64,000 nt of DNA, from NCBI GenBank assembly GCA_008933615.1, contig WBUR01000010.1:1-64000 (forward strand). The letters run 5' to 3'. Source of the DNA: a bacterium (GTDB lineage Bacteria > CLD3 > SB21). This document shows positions 52,998 to 61,841 of the stretch, one piece after another. Positions within the stretch are counted from its first letter, which is position 1. Every line of letters starts with the position of its first letter. A model generated the notes under the pieces. The model made no database searches and was not told the DNA's origin. It saw only the letters and a list, made by a program, of their open reading frames with translations. A program made the translations under genes and the position numbers.

Positions 52998-54161
52998 ATG
53001 GCACTATTAATTCTTGCAGTAATAATATTTATCATTGCGGATATTGTTATCCGGATGGTCGTGAAGCGCCTCACCGACAATAAGTTAAAAAAAGAGCGCG
53101 AAATGGTGTTGCAGGAAAGCCTCAAACTGGATTTTACCAATGAAGCGAAGACATTGAAGCGTGCGGAAGTCGCAAATCCGAAAGCTAAGATTTTGTGCGT
53201 TGACGATGAAGAAGTTATTCTTAGCAGCTTTAGAAAAATTCTTGTTTTGGATGGTTATGCTGTGGATACAGTCGAAACAGGACAGGAAGCGCTCGGGATG
53301 ATTCAAAGACATCATTATGATTTTGTTTTTACAGATCTAAAAATGCCTTTGATGGATGGAGTAGAAGTAACGAAATCCGTTAAACATTTGCGGCCGGATA
53401 TCGACGTTATCATTATTACGGGATATGCGTCAGTGGAGACTGCCGTCGAAACCATGAAATACGGCGCAATGGACTATGTTCAAAAACCGTTTACTGAAGA
53501 TGAACTGCTTGATTTTGTGAAGAAAACACTGATTAAACGCCAGGATAAGATTCAGAAACAACTTAAACCTAAAGTCCATATTTCCCATGTCCCCGCATCG
53601 GGTGATTTTGTTAAAGGTGAGTTTTCAATTCCCGGTGGGGTTTTTATTTCCAAGAATCATACGTGGGTTAGTATGAACCAGGAAGGAATTGCGAAAATCG
53701 GTATTGATGACTTTGCTAAGAAACTTATTGGACGAGTCTATGCGATCGAACTACCAAATCTTGGCATGAATGTAAAAGCGGGCCAGCCCTTATTCACTAT
53801 TAAACAAGGAAACAGAAGCATTACGTTTAATTCCCCGGTAAGCGGAAAAGTATCGCAGATAAATACTTTACTTAAGGATAACCTGGATGCTCTGGACATT
53901 ACTCCATACGAAAGAAATTGGGTTTGCGCCCTCGATACAGACAACTTGGATAACGAAATCAAAAGTATGAGTATTGGAAAATCAGCCGTGGCTTTTTATC
54001 AAGAAGATATTCAAAAATTCAAGGACCTTATGGAAGATCTTCTTAAGTCTGAAAAAAGAGAAGGGGAGTATATTGAGAATGGACAAATATATATCGGGCA
54101 ACTAGAAAAACTAAACGATATGAACTGGCAAAAAGTGGTTGCAGAATTTTTTGTAAGGTAA
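52998..54161 (+). CDS. Membrane-anchored response regulator with GcvH-like domain
   Basis: A protein of 387 residues. An N-terminal membrane helix (about 3-22) followed by basic residues tethers it to the inner membrane, unusual for a response regulator. The receiver (about 63-180) is intact: VDDEE, D113 in VFTDLKMPLMDG, VQKPF. A GcvH-like domain (about 215-320) follows: ISKNHTWVSMNQEGIAKIGIDDFAKKLIGRVYAIELPNLG, VKAGQPLFTIKQ and SPVSGKVSQIN (279 on). The lipoyl-Lys position is N272. A helical C-terminal tail (about 325-387) has no recognised domain. A TTAGGAGAT site precedes the ATG. Output is probably protein-protein contact, not DNA binding. Confidence 0.87.
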   Translation: MALLILAVIIFIIADIVIRMVVKRLTDNKLKKEREMVLQESLKLDFTNEAKTLKRAEVANPKAKILCVDDEEVILSSFRKILVLDGYAVDTVETGQEALGMIQRHHYDFVFTDLKMPLMDGVEVTKSVKHLRPDIDVIIITGYASVETAVETMKYGAMDYVQKPFTEDELLDFVKKTLIKRQDKIQKQLKPKVHISHVPASGDFVKGEFSIPGGVFISKNHTWVSMNQEGIAKIGIDDFAKKLIGRVYAIELPNLGMNVKAGQPLFTIKQGNRSITFNSPVSGKVSQINTLLKDNLDALDITPYERNWVCALDTDNLDNEIKSMSIGKSAVAFYQEDIQKFKDLMEDLLKSEKREGEYIENGQIYIGQLEKLNDMNWQKVVAEFFVR

Positions 54162-54320
54162 GGCCGCTCCATTCCACTGTTTTGCGTATAGGAATGATTA
54201 TTACCGCCCGAGTAAAGGTTGTTTTCTAATGAACCGTCGTCGTCATGTTTCATGCATCCACTTATATAATGAAGTAAGTCTTGCGGCCATGCAGGCCGTT
54301 ATAGATTGATAAGGATAATC

Positions 54321-55058
54321 ATGAAAACATTTACAGAAGATACGCGGTGCGTCTGGATGACATCGAATGTGGTCGAGTATAGGCTGTGTGACAAGCAGTT
54401 TGAATGTGAACGATGTGAGTTTGACAGAGTTATGCGTAATTGCGCATATTCAGGTGAAAAGTCAGTTTTGAGTGAAAAAAAGACTGAAGATATTGACAAG
54501 ATTGACCTCTTGCTTGATGGGCTGATGTATGAACACTACAACGAACGTTTGATCTATCTGCCCAATAGTCTGGTTCTGGATGAATTATCTGATCAAACAT
54601 TTCGTTTAAGCCTGAGTTCTTTTGCTGTCCATTTTTTGGATAATGTGTTTACGGTCGTACCAGGCCGCCAAGGAACCGAGATTCGAAAAGGTCAACCTTG
54701 TTTGATGCTGAGCGGCGCATGGGGGGGAATGACGGTGAATTCTCCCATTCACTTCTTATATCAGGATAAGTCGGACGACAGTATCCAGCGTGACCAAGCA
54801 CACTGGGTTATAGGTATTATTGAAGCGGAAAAAAATGAAATTGCACGGGAATGTCTATCACAACAAGAGTGGCAACAACAGATTATCGAGTTATCCCGCA
54901 TGCTCATACAGCACAAGATTCAACACCCCGGCACGGATCGGACTGCTGATGACGTTGAACATAAGATTCAGCATTTGTATCAACGAATAGGTACGGAAGA
55001 TTACTTAAGTATGCTCAAGGTTCTTTTCAGACAAAAGATAAAAATCCGAAGTGTTTAA
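54321..55058 (+). CDS. GcvH-like protein with N-terminal Cys cluster
   Basis: About 245 residues from ATG 54321. The N-terminus carries C10 (CVWM), then C23, C29 and C32 (CDKQFECERCEFD) and C41, a probable metal or redox site. The middle (about 75-170) is a GcvH-like fold: LSLSSFAVHFLDNVFTVVPGRQG, IRKGQPCLMLSG, SPIHFLYQ and HWVIGIIEAE; the lipoyl-Lys position is Trp. The C-terminal ~70 residues are helical. No receiver domain is present. A GC-rich hairpin (CGGCC-ATGCA-GGCCG, 54284-54298) lies just before the ribosome site. It completes a trio of GcvH-like proteins with the two regulators upstream. Confidence 0.78.
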   Translation: MKTFTEDTRCVWMTSNVVEYRLCDKQFECERCEFDRVMRNCAYSGEKSVLSEKKTEDIDKIDLLLDGLMYEHYNERLIYLPNSLVLDELSDQTFRLSLSSFAVHFLDNVFTVVPGRQGTEIRKGQPCLMLSGAWGGMTVNSPIHFLYQDKSDDSIQRDQAHWVIGIIEAEKNEIARECLSQQEWQQQIIELSRMLIQHKIQHPGTDRTADDVEHKIQHLYQRIGTEDYLSMLKVLFRQKIKIRSV

Positions 55059-55112
55059 AAAATAAACAGTGTTATTTTATAAAATAAACTATTCACAAAT
55101 GAGAAACAGTCG

Positions 55113-55152
55113 CAGCCGGTCGCAAGATAACTTGCGGCTGATTTTTTTTTTT
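55113..55152 (+). terminator. Rho-independent terminator after the third GcvH-like gene
   Basis: CGCAAG (55121-55126), loop ATAA and CTTGCG (55131-55136), extended by CAGC/GCTG with a bulge, then about eleven T. It divides the cluster into two transcription units. Confidence 0.85.
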
Positions 55153-55192
55153 GGTACTTTTGATACATTAAATCAGTTGTTTTGGAGACGCA

Positions 55193-56785
55193 ATGCAGGT
55201 TGGGTTGCAACATAAATTTAGCGTCAAACTGATCTTGGTTATCTCTGGAATACTCCTCGCTAACCTTGCCCTGTATACCTATTTTACGACCTCCCATCTT
55301 AAATCGGACCTCATACTAGCCTATTCACAACATGCGTATAATCTCAGCGATGTGATTAAAAAATCAACACGTTATTCCATGCTCCTTAATCGCAGTGAGG
55401 ATGTGCATCAAATAATTAATACAATCGGCACAGAAAAAGATGTCGTTCACATTCGCATATATAATAATACCGGAACGATTATGTTTTCCACGAATTCCAC
55501 GGAAACTAAACATGCCGTTGATGTGAATGCCGAAGCCTGTGTTATCTGCCATACTAAATTCGGAGTATTTGCCAGCGTTCCTATCCAAGATCGAATCCGT
55601 ACATATACTCAGGACGGAAAAAGACTGATGGGGTTGATAAATCCCATTGAGAATGAAGCAGATTGTTATAATTCAAACTGTCATGCGCACAGTGCAGAGC
55701 AGGAAATTCTGGGCGTGCTTGACGTGGTAATATCCGTCGATAATATTGAGAAGATCATACGTTCCAATATTGCGAATATCGCTTATAATGCTATTGTTGT
55801 TACATTTACCATATCCTTTTTCTGCGGACTTTTTGTCACCGTCATGCTGAATCGCCCCATGGTTCAAATTAACAAGGGAATTCAGGAAATAGGGAAAGGA
55901 AATTTGGATTATAAGATCTTGCTCAATTCCCACGACGAATTTGGCCGACTTGCGAAAAGGTTTAATGATATGTCCGCTAAATTGCACGCCGCTTATAAGG
56001 AAATCAAAAATTGGTCAGACACGCTGAATACAAGGGTAAACCAAAAAACGGAAGAACTGAAAAAACTCTATGATCAGGTGATGCAAATTGAAAAATTAGC
56101 CTCGCTCGGAAAACTATCTGCTACCGTTGCACATGAATTGAACAATCCGCTCGAAGGAATCCTGACCTACAGCAAATTGATCGCTAAGCAGCTGGTGAAA
56201 GTTCAAAAAAAGAACGAATATGAAAAAGTATTAAGATATCTCTCTATGATTTCCGATGAATCTGCCCGATGCGGCAGGATAGTAAAAGATCTGTTGATTT
56301 TCTCACATCGTGACGAGGAAGTGTTTATTCGCGAGGATGTCCACGACATTATCAGAAAATCCATGGCTCTCATACGTCATCACCTTCAAATATATAATAT
56401 CGAAGCCGTAGAAAACTATAAAGCTTCGGATTCAACGATTGTCTGTAATCCTCAAAAAATTCAGCAAGCTTTGCTCGCGATATTCATGAATGCTATCGAA
56501 GCTATGAACGCCGGAGGAAAGCTCATCATTGATACTGCAACGGACGGCCAGGAAATTCACATTCACATCAAAGATACCGGACTTGGAGTTGATCCGAAAG
56601 ATCTCCCGCATATTTTTGAGCCGTTTTATACGACCAAATCCGGAGGAAAAGGAACGGGTTTAGGATTAGCCGTCGTATTCGGTATCATCAATCACCACAA
56701 TGGCAGCGTGGTTGTAGAAAGCACTTCGCCGGATGGCACAGCGTTTAAGATTACATTACCGCTGCCGAAAAAATCAGGTTATTAA
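55193..56785 (+). CDS. Heme-motif sensor histidine kinase (second copy)
   Basis: A protein of 530 residues. TM1 is at about 10-30 and TM2 at about 197-219. The periplasmic domain repeats the motif pair of the first kinase: C116VIC119H120 and C158YNSNC163H164, with ILGVLDVVIS after it as in the other copy (VLGVLDVSIS). HAMP is followed by a short coiled coil (about 268-300), HisKA with H314 in VAHELNNPLEGILTYS, and a regular HATPase (DTGLGV, GGKGTGLGLA) without the Cys insert. A TTGGAG site precedes the ATG. The adjacent sigma-54 regulator starts four bases after its stop and is the obvious partner. Confidence 0.9.
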   Translation: MQVGLQHKFSVKLILVISGILLANLALYTYFTTSHLKSDLILAYSQHAYNLSDVIKKSTRYSMLLNRSEDVHQIINTIGTEKDVVHIRIYNNTGTIMFSTNSTETKHAVDVNAEACVICHTKFGVFASVPIQDRIRTYTQDGKRLMGLINPIENEADCYNSNCHAHSAEQEILGVLDVVISVDNIEKIIRSNIANIAYNAIVVTFTISFFCGLFVTVMLNRPMVQINKGIQEIGKGNLDYKILLNSHDEFGRLAKRFNDMSAKLHAAYKEIKNWSDTLNTRVNQKTEELKKLYDQVMQIEKLASLGKLSATVAHELNNPLEGILTYSKLIAKQLVKVQKKNEYEKVLRYLSMISDESARCGRIVKDLLIFSHRDEEVFIREDVHDIIRKSMALIRHHLQIYNIEAVENYKASDSTIVCNPQKIQQALLAIFMNAIEAMNAGGKLIIDTATDGQEIHIHIKDTGLGVDPKDLPHIFEPFYTTKSGGKGTGLGLAVVFGIINHHNGSVVVESTSPDGTAFKITLPLPKKSGY

Positions 56786-56788
56786 GTT

Positions 56789-58138
56789 ATGGAAAACACA
56801 AAATTACTCGTTGTAGATGATGAAAAGATCGTGCGTGAGTCGCTTCATCATTGGTTCGAAGAAGAAGGTTATCTTGTTGATACGGCCGACAGGGCCGAAG
56901 ATGCGCTTAACAAATTTGATAAAGGAAAATACGACCTGTGTTTATTGGATATGAAGATGCCGGGAATGAGCGGATTGGATTTACTAAAAAAAATGAAGCA
57001 AATCGATCCTGATTCCATTGTCATTCTTATCACAGCGTATGCCTCCGTCTCGTCCGCGATCAAAGCGTTGAAAGACGGTGCCTATGACTATATCACTAAA
57101 CCGGTAGATCCGGAGGAACTTGAGCATCTCGTAAAAAAGGCTGTTGAACAAAAGAAATTGCGCAATGAGAATGACCAATTAAAGGAAAATATCGAAGAGA
57201 TCATCCGTCCTGATAATCTGATTGGCGAAAGCGCGCAAATGAAAAAAATATATGAGTTGATCAATACCGTTGCACAAACCGATACAACGGTTCTGATACG
57301 AGGCGAAAGCGGGACCGGTAAAGAGCTGGTGGCCAAGGCGATTCATATGAACAGCAAACGTAAATATTTTCCTATTGTCACGGTTACGTGTGGAACACTG
57401 GAGGAAACGATTTTAGGAAGTGAACTATTCGGCTATGAGAAGGGCGCTTTCGCCGGCGCGCATCACCGCCGCAAGGGAAAATTTGAAATGGCTGATGGAG
57501 GCACTATTTTTCTGGATGAGATCGGTTCAATATCCACTAAGTTGCAAATCGATTTATTGCGCGTTCTCGAGTCGAGGCAGTTTACGCGAGTCGGGGGATC
57601 GGAGACGCTCTCAAGTGATTTTCGAATCATTGCCGCGACTAATGAGTTACTGGATGAAAAGGTAAAGGCAGGTAAATTTCGGGAAGATCTCTACTACCGT
57701 CTGAATATATTTACAATCGTTATTCCGCCGCTGCGCGAACGTAAAGAGGATATTGCCGTGCTGTCTGAATATTTTGTTTCTAAATTTGCTGTGGCTATGA
57801 ACAAAAACAACAAAAAATTCTGCCCTGATGCTATGGACTTTATGATAAAGTACGATTGGCCGGGGAATGTTCGCGAACTGGAAAATGCAGTTGAACGCGC
57901 AATGGTCGTAGGCAAGTCTGAAACCATACAAGTCGACGACCTCCCGTTCCACGTTTCTCAAAACGTTCAATACGATGACACGAACCTGAGTTTGTCTGCC
58001 ATGGAGCGAAAACATATAAAAAATATCCTTGATAAGAACCATTGGAATATTTCGCGCAGCGCAGAGGTGCTGCAAATTGACAGGGTCACGTTATACCACA
58101 AAATTGAAAAATATGGATTTCGAAGAAATAAACGATAA
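56789..58138 (+). CDS. NtrC-family sigma-54-dependent response regulator with GAFAGA loop
   Basis: A protein of 449 residues. The receiver (about 4-120) has phospho-acceptor D54 (LLDMKMPGMSG). The AAA+ domain (about 143-380) has Walker A GESGTGKE (172-179), Walker B GGTIFLDEIG, and Arg fingers in FREDLYYRLNIF. The sigma-54 contact loop at 219-224 reads GAFAGA instead of GAFTGA. The Fis-type helix-turn-helix is the last ~45 residues (ILDKNHWNISRSAEVLQIDRVTLYHKIEKYG). The Thr in that loop is important in PspF and NtrC for sigma-54 contact, so activation may be altered or lost. Partner of the kinase upstream. Confidence 0.93.
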   Translation: MENTKLLVVDDEKIVRESLHHWFEEEGYLVDTADRAEDALNKFDKGKYDLCLLDMKMPGMSGLDLLKKMKQIDPDSIVILITAYASVSSAIKALKDGAYDYITKPVDPEELEHLVKKAVEQKKLRNENDQLKENIEEIIRPDNLIGESAQMKKIYELINTVAQTDTTVLIRGESGTGKELVAKAIHMNSKRKYFPIVTVTCGTLEETILGSELFGYEKGAFAGAHHRRKGKFEMADGGTIFLDEIGSISTKLQIDLLRVLESRQFTRVGGSETLSSDFRIIAATNELLDEKVKAGKFREDLYYRLNIFTIVIPPLRERKEDIAVLSEYFVSKFAVAMNKNNKKFCPDAMDFMIKYDWPGNVRELENAVERAMVVGKSETIQVDDLPFHVSQNVQYDDTNLSLSAMERKHIKNILDKNHWNISRSAEVLQIDRVTLYHKIEKYGFRRNKR

Positions 58139-58234
58139 ACATCCATATCAAAATAGGCTCGCATCATTTCGGCGTAGTAGGCAATAATTTGGAACTTTCT
58201 CGATTTTCAATCCTAAACAATGGAGGACACGGCT

Positions 58235-59038
58235 ATGATGAAAAAATATAGGGTACCCTTTGATCAAAAAATAAAACTGAAAGATTACGATCCGGATGAT
58301 ACGGACGAATACAAAGAGTCCAGTGATGTGCGCGAACAGTTTAAGGAATTTAATATGCGTATGATCGATCTGCAGGAAGTGATGTACGCTGAGAAAAAAC
58401 ATGGCCTGCTCATCATATTGCAGGCGATGGATGCCGGAGGCAAAGATGGAACAATCAAACACGTGATGCGCGGAATTAATCCTCAGAGCTGCCGTGTGAC
58501 CAGTTTCAAAATTCCATCGGATGAAGAAAGTTCGCATGATTTTTTGTGGCGTTACCATAAGGCGGTTCCGCCCCGAGGCTACGTCGGCATCTTCAACCGT
58601 TCACATTATGAAGATGTGTTAGTTACGCGCGTGCATAAATTGATCTCGGACAAAGTAGCCAAGGAACGATTCAATCAGATAAATGAATTTGAGGAATTGA
58701 TGACGGAAAACGGTATCACGATCCTGAAATTCTATTTGCATATATCCAAGAGTGAGCAGAAGGCCAGACTGCAGGAACGATTGGATAACAAAGATAAACA
58801 CTGGAAATTTTCAAAGAACGATCTCAGAGAACGCAGTCAGTGGAATGAATATATGGATGCGTTTGAAGATGTGTTTAACAATTGCAGTACCAAACATGCG
58901 CCGTGGTACATTATTCCTTCAAACCACAAGTGGTTCAGAAATCTGGCCGTTGCAAAAATTCTGGTTCAGGCAATGGAAGATATGAAAATGAGTACGCCTA
59001 AACCGGAGGAAGGTTTGGAGAAACTCGTAATTGAATAA
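58235..59038 (+). CDS. Polyphosphate kinase 2 family protein
   Basis: About 267 residues from ATG 58235, chosen because GGAGG lies eight bases upstream (an in-frame ATG at 58220 overlaps that site). PPK2 motifs: Walker A MDAGGKDGTIKHVM, the lid block FLWRYHKAVPPRG, Walker B IFNRSHYEDVLVTRVH, and WYIIPSNHKWFRNLAVAKIL near the end. PPK2 enzymes move phosphate between polyphosphate and nucleotides, generally making NDP or NTP from NMP or NDP. The single-domain length fits class I or III; the nucleotide preference cannot be set. It is separated from the regulator by about 100 bases. Confidence 0.93.
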   Translation: MMKKYRVPFDQKIKLKDYDPDDTDEYKESSDVREQFKEFNMRMIDLQEVMYAEKKHGLLIILQAMDAGGKDGTIKHVMRGINPQSCRVTSFKIPSDEESSHDFLWRYHKAVPPRGYVGIFNRSHYEDVLVTRVHKLISDKVAKERFNQINEFEELMTENGITILKFYLHISKSEQKARLQERLDNKDKHWKFSKNDLRERSQWNEYMDAFEDVFNNCSTKHAPWYIIPSNHKWFRNLAVAKILVQAMEDMKMSTPKPEEGLEKLVIE

Positions 59039-59095
59039 GTCCATTCTTTAAATCGCGATCAGAATTTGTTTATAATACGGTTGTGAAAAGATTCT

Positions 59096-59122
59096 AAAAA
59101 GGAAGAAGTGCGCCTTTTTTTT
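59096..59122 (+). terminator. Possible weak terminator after the PPK2 gene
   Basis: AAAAAGG (59096-59102) can pair with CCTTTTT (59113-59119), loop ten, with the T run continuing to 59122. AU-rich and therefore weak. Confidence 0.4.
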
Positions 59123-59242
59123 CGTTGCAGTTCTATTATATTCAGCATACCTTTGCGCGTTACCATTTCCAACCATCACGGGTTTCATTCTCTTTGTAAA
59201 ACCTATTTTCATTTGAATATATAATTCAATTCGGAGGATTTT

Positions 59243-61384
59243 ATGGATTCCAATAATTCTGTTGAAATGTTATGCATCAATACGATCCGTACGTTGTCCA
59301 TGGACGCCGTTCAACAGGCTAATTCCGGTCATCCGGGGACGCCAATGGGTATGGCGCCGGTGACGTTTACGTTGTATGATAAATTTATGAGACATAACCC
59401 GGCTAATCCGAACTGGCCGAATCGCGACCGTTTTATACTCTCAGCGGGACACGCCTCCATGTTGCTCTACAGTTCGCTCCATATTAACGGATACGACATC
59501 GGTTTGGAGGACATGAAGAATTTCCGTCAGTTGCACAGCAAGTGCGCCGGCCATCCGGAGTACGGGCTTGCCCCGGGAATTGAAACCACAACCGGGCCGT
59601 TGGGACAGGGCGTTGCCAATAGTGTTGGATTCGCCATTGCGCAGAAATGGCTGGCTAAATATTTCAATCGCCCGAATTTTGATCTCATCAATTACAAAAT
59701 ATTTTCGCTGGCCGGCGACGGATGTATGATGGAAGGCGTTTCCGGAGAAGCCGCATCGCTTGCAGGACACCTCGGATTGAACAATCTGATCTGGATCTAT
59801 GATAATAATCGTATTACCATTGAAGGTGCTACCTCATTAGCGTTTACTGAAGACGTGGGCGCACGTTTTGCCGCCTATCACTGGAACGTGCTTCGCGTCA
59901 GCGATGCAAATGATCTCAACGCGTTGTCCAATGCACTGCAGAGCGCAGTGAACGAGCCTTCTCGGCCAACAATGATCATTGTTGACAGTCATATCGCATA
60001 TGGCGCTCCGAAAAAACAAGATACACACAGTGCCCATGGTGAACCCTTAGGTGAAGAGGAAATCAAAGCAACTAAGAAAAATTACGGGTGGGATCCTGAA
60101 AAGAAATTTTTTGTTCCGGACGAAGTAATAAAATATGCGCAAGATGCTGTTTCAAAAGGGAAGCAAGTTGAAGAGGAATGGAATCAGAAGTTCACTGAAT
60201 ATTCAAGAACGTTTCCTCAATTGGCTAAAGAATTTCAATTAATACAAAGTCGCGGCTTGCCTGAAGGTTGGGATTCTGATTTGCCGGAATTTCCAGCCGA
60301 TTCAAAGGGTTTGGCTGGAAGAGATGCCAGTGGAAAAGTTCTGAATGCGATCGCTGCCAAGGTCCCGTGGTTGTTGGGCGGAGCTGCAGACTTAGCGCCG
60401 TCAACCAAGACCCTGATCACCGACGGCGGACATTTCCAAAAAGATAATTACGGCGGACGGAATTTCCATTTCGGTGTTCGTGAACATGCGATGGGTTCCA
60501 TTGTCAACGGAATGACCTTAAGTAAATTAAGGCCTTACGGGGCGGGGTTCTTGATCTTCTCGGATTATATGCGCGCAACGTTTCGGTTAGGAGCGCTGAT
60601 GGAGCAAAACCCGATTTTTATCTTTACGCATGACAGCATTGGTGTTGGCGAGGACGGCCCGACACATCAGCCTATCGAACAAATTCCGTCTCTGCGCGCA
60701 ATTCCGAATCTTGAGGTGATCCGTCCTGCCGACGCCAATGAGGTAACCCATGCATGGAAATATGTTATGGGCGTGAAAAATCGCCCGTCCGCGCTGATTC
60801 TTACTCGGCAAGCTCTGCCGACGTATGACCGAAAAGTGTTTGGCTCGGCGGCAGGTTTGCAGCGCGGCGGATATATTTTACTGGACTGCCAAGGCATGCC
60901 AGACGTGATTCTCATAGGAACGGGTTCTGAAGTTCAACTCTGTGTCGGCGCATATGAGAAACTGACCAAAGAGGGCATCAACTGCCGTGTGGTCAGCTTA
61001 CCCTGCTGGAGTTTATTTGAGCGTCAGGGCAAAGCGTACTGGGAAAAGGTTTTGCCGAGCAGCGTGCGATGCCGTATTGCGGTGGAAGCCGCATCGAGTT
61101 TTGGATGGAGACGCTACACTGGAATTGATGCCGATGGCGGTATCGTAGCCATGAGGGACTTTGGTGAATCGGCCCCGTTAAAAGCATTATTGCAGGAATT
61201 CGGATTTACAGTTGAAGCGGTGGTTAAATTAGCCAAAGCGCGGCTGAAACATTTCCAAAAAGGAAAACCAAAGGCGAAGAAAACGATAACTACGAAGAGC
61301 GCAAAGAAAAAAACGAAAAAAGCGATAAAGAAAAGTAAAAAGGTTGTGGCGAAGCCGAAGAAGAGGGTTTCTAAGAAAAGGTGA
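59243..61384 (+). CDS. tkt: Transketolase with lysine-rich C-terminal tail
   Basis: A protein of 713 residues. The thiamine-diphosphate site is GDGCMMEGVSGEAASLAGHLGLNNLIWIYDNN; other marks are ANSGHPGTPMGMAP, RFILSAGHASMLLYS, GPLGQGVANSVG, and in the pyrimidine domain ADLAPSTKT, FHFGVREHAMG and DSIGVGEDGPTHQPIEQ. It exchanges two-carbon ketol units between sugar phosphates in the pentose-phosphate pathway. After the normal end (about residue 665) comes a tail of roughly 45 residues made almost only of Lys, Ala, Thr, Ser and Pro, like histone-H1/AlgP tails and not usual for the family. A CGGAGGAT site precedes the ATG. Probably monocistronic. Confidence 0.95.
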   Translation: MDSNNSVEMLCINTIRTLSMDAVQQANSGHPGTPMGMAPVTFTLYDKFMRHNPANPNWPNRDRFILSAGHASMLLYSSLHINGYDIGLEDMKNFRQLHSKCAGHPEYGLAPGIETTTGPLGQGVANSVGFAIAQKWLAKYFNRPNFDLINYKIFSLAGDGCMMEGVSGEAASLAGHLGLNNLIWIYDNNRITIEGATSLAFTEDVGARFAAYHWNVLRVSDANDLNALSNALQSAVNEPSRPTMIIVDSHIAYGAPKKQDTHSAHGEPLGEEEIKATKKNYGWDPEKKFFVPDEVIKYAQDAVSKGKQVEEEWNQKFTEYSRTFPQLAKEFQLIQSRGLPEGWDSDLPEFPADSKGLAGRDASGKVLNAIAAKVPWLLGGAADLAPSTKTLITDGGHFQKDNYGGRNFHFGVREHAMGSIVNGMTLSKLRPYGAGFLIFSDYMRATFRLGALMEQNPIFIFTHDSIGVGEDGPTHQPIEQIPSLRAIPNLEVIRPADANEVTHAWKYVMGVKNRPSALILTRQALPTYDRKVFGSAAGLQRGGYILLDCQGMPDVILIGTGSEVQLCVGAYEKLTKEGINCRVVSLPCWSLFERQGKAYWEKVLPSSVRCRIAVEAASSFGWRRYTGIDADGGIVAMRDFGESAPLKALLQEFGFTVEAVVKLAKARLKHFQKGKPKAKKTITTKSAKKKTKKAIKKSKKVVAKPKKRVSKKR

Positions 61385-61499
61385 GGAGCGGGAGACGTTA
61401 ATAGTAATTTGACGTTATTTTGAAGAACAAAAAAGGCTACGAAATGATTGTAGTTTTTTTTGTGGTAATTTACAAAAAATTTTCAGGTTTTCAGAAGCA

Positions 61500-61841
61500 T
61501 CATTCCAACACCAGAATTTTAAGATTGTCCAACAGTTTTAGCTTACTCCGATCAGTTATAATTCCAAGGTGTTTTACAAATCGTTTGTTGTCAATGGCCC
61601 GCACCTGATCCACTAAAATATCCGACGGTTTTTCAAGACCGGCTTCGCCTTTACGCAGGTGAACACGTAATAAATCAGATTCCGGATGGATCTTGGTGCT
61701 GATGAGACATACGATCGTGCTGGCATGAATTTGATTGAGCATGTCGGTCTGGATCACGACAACAGGCCGCTGTTTACCGGGCTCGGTTCCAAATCGGGGA
61801 TTGAGGTCCGCCGTGTACACATGAAATTTCTTGATCGTCAT
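61500..61841 (-). CDS. mazF: MazF/PemK-family toxin (endoribonuclease)
   Basis: A protein of 113 residues. MazF-fold marks: the opening VYTADLNPRFGTEPGKQRPVVVIQTDMLN, the central VCLISTKI strand, and SDILVDQVRAIDNKR. The family cleaves single-stranded mRNA and stops growth when not bound by its antitoxin. It overlaps the antitoxin gene by four bases (ATGA), the classical arrangement with the antitoxin first. It runs convergent to transketolase; a weak CTAC/GTAG hairpin with a T run at 61433-61461 lies between them. Confidence 0.9.
   Translation of the reverse strand: MTIKKFHVYTADLNPRFGTEPGKQRPVVVIQTDMLNQIHASTIVCLISTKIHPESDLLRVHLRKGEAGLEKPSDILVDQVRAIDNKRFVKHLGIITDRSKLKLLDNLKILVLE

Noticed and set aside
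52155-55058. Glycine cleavage system H proteins
   Set aside because: No lipoyl Lys in any of the three and no gcvT/gcvP nearby; two are fused to receivers.
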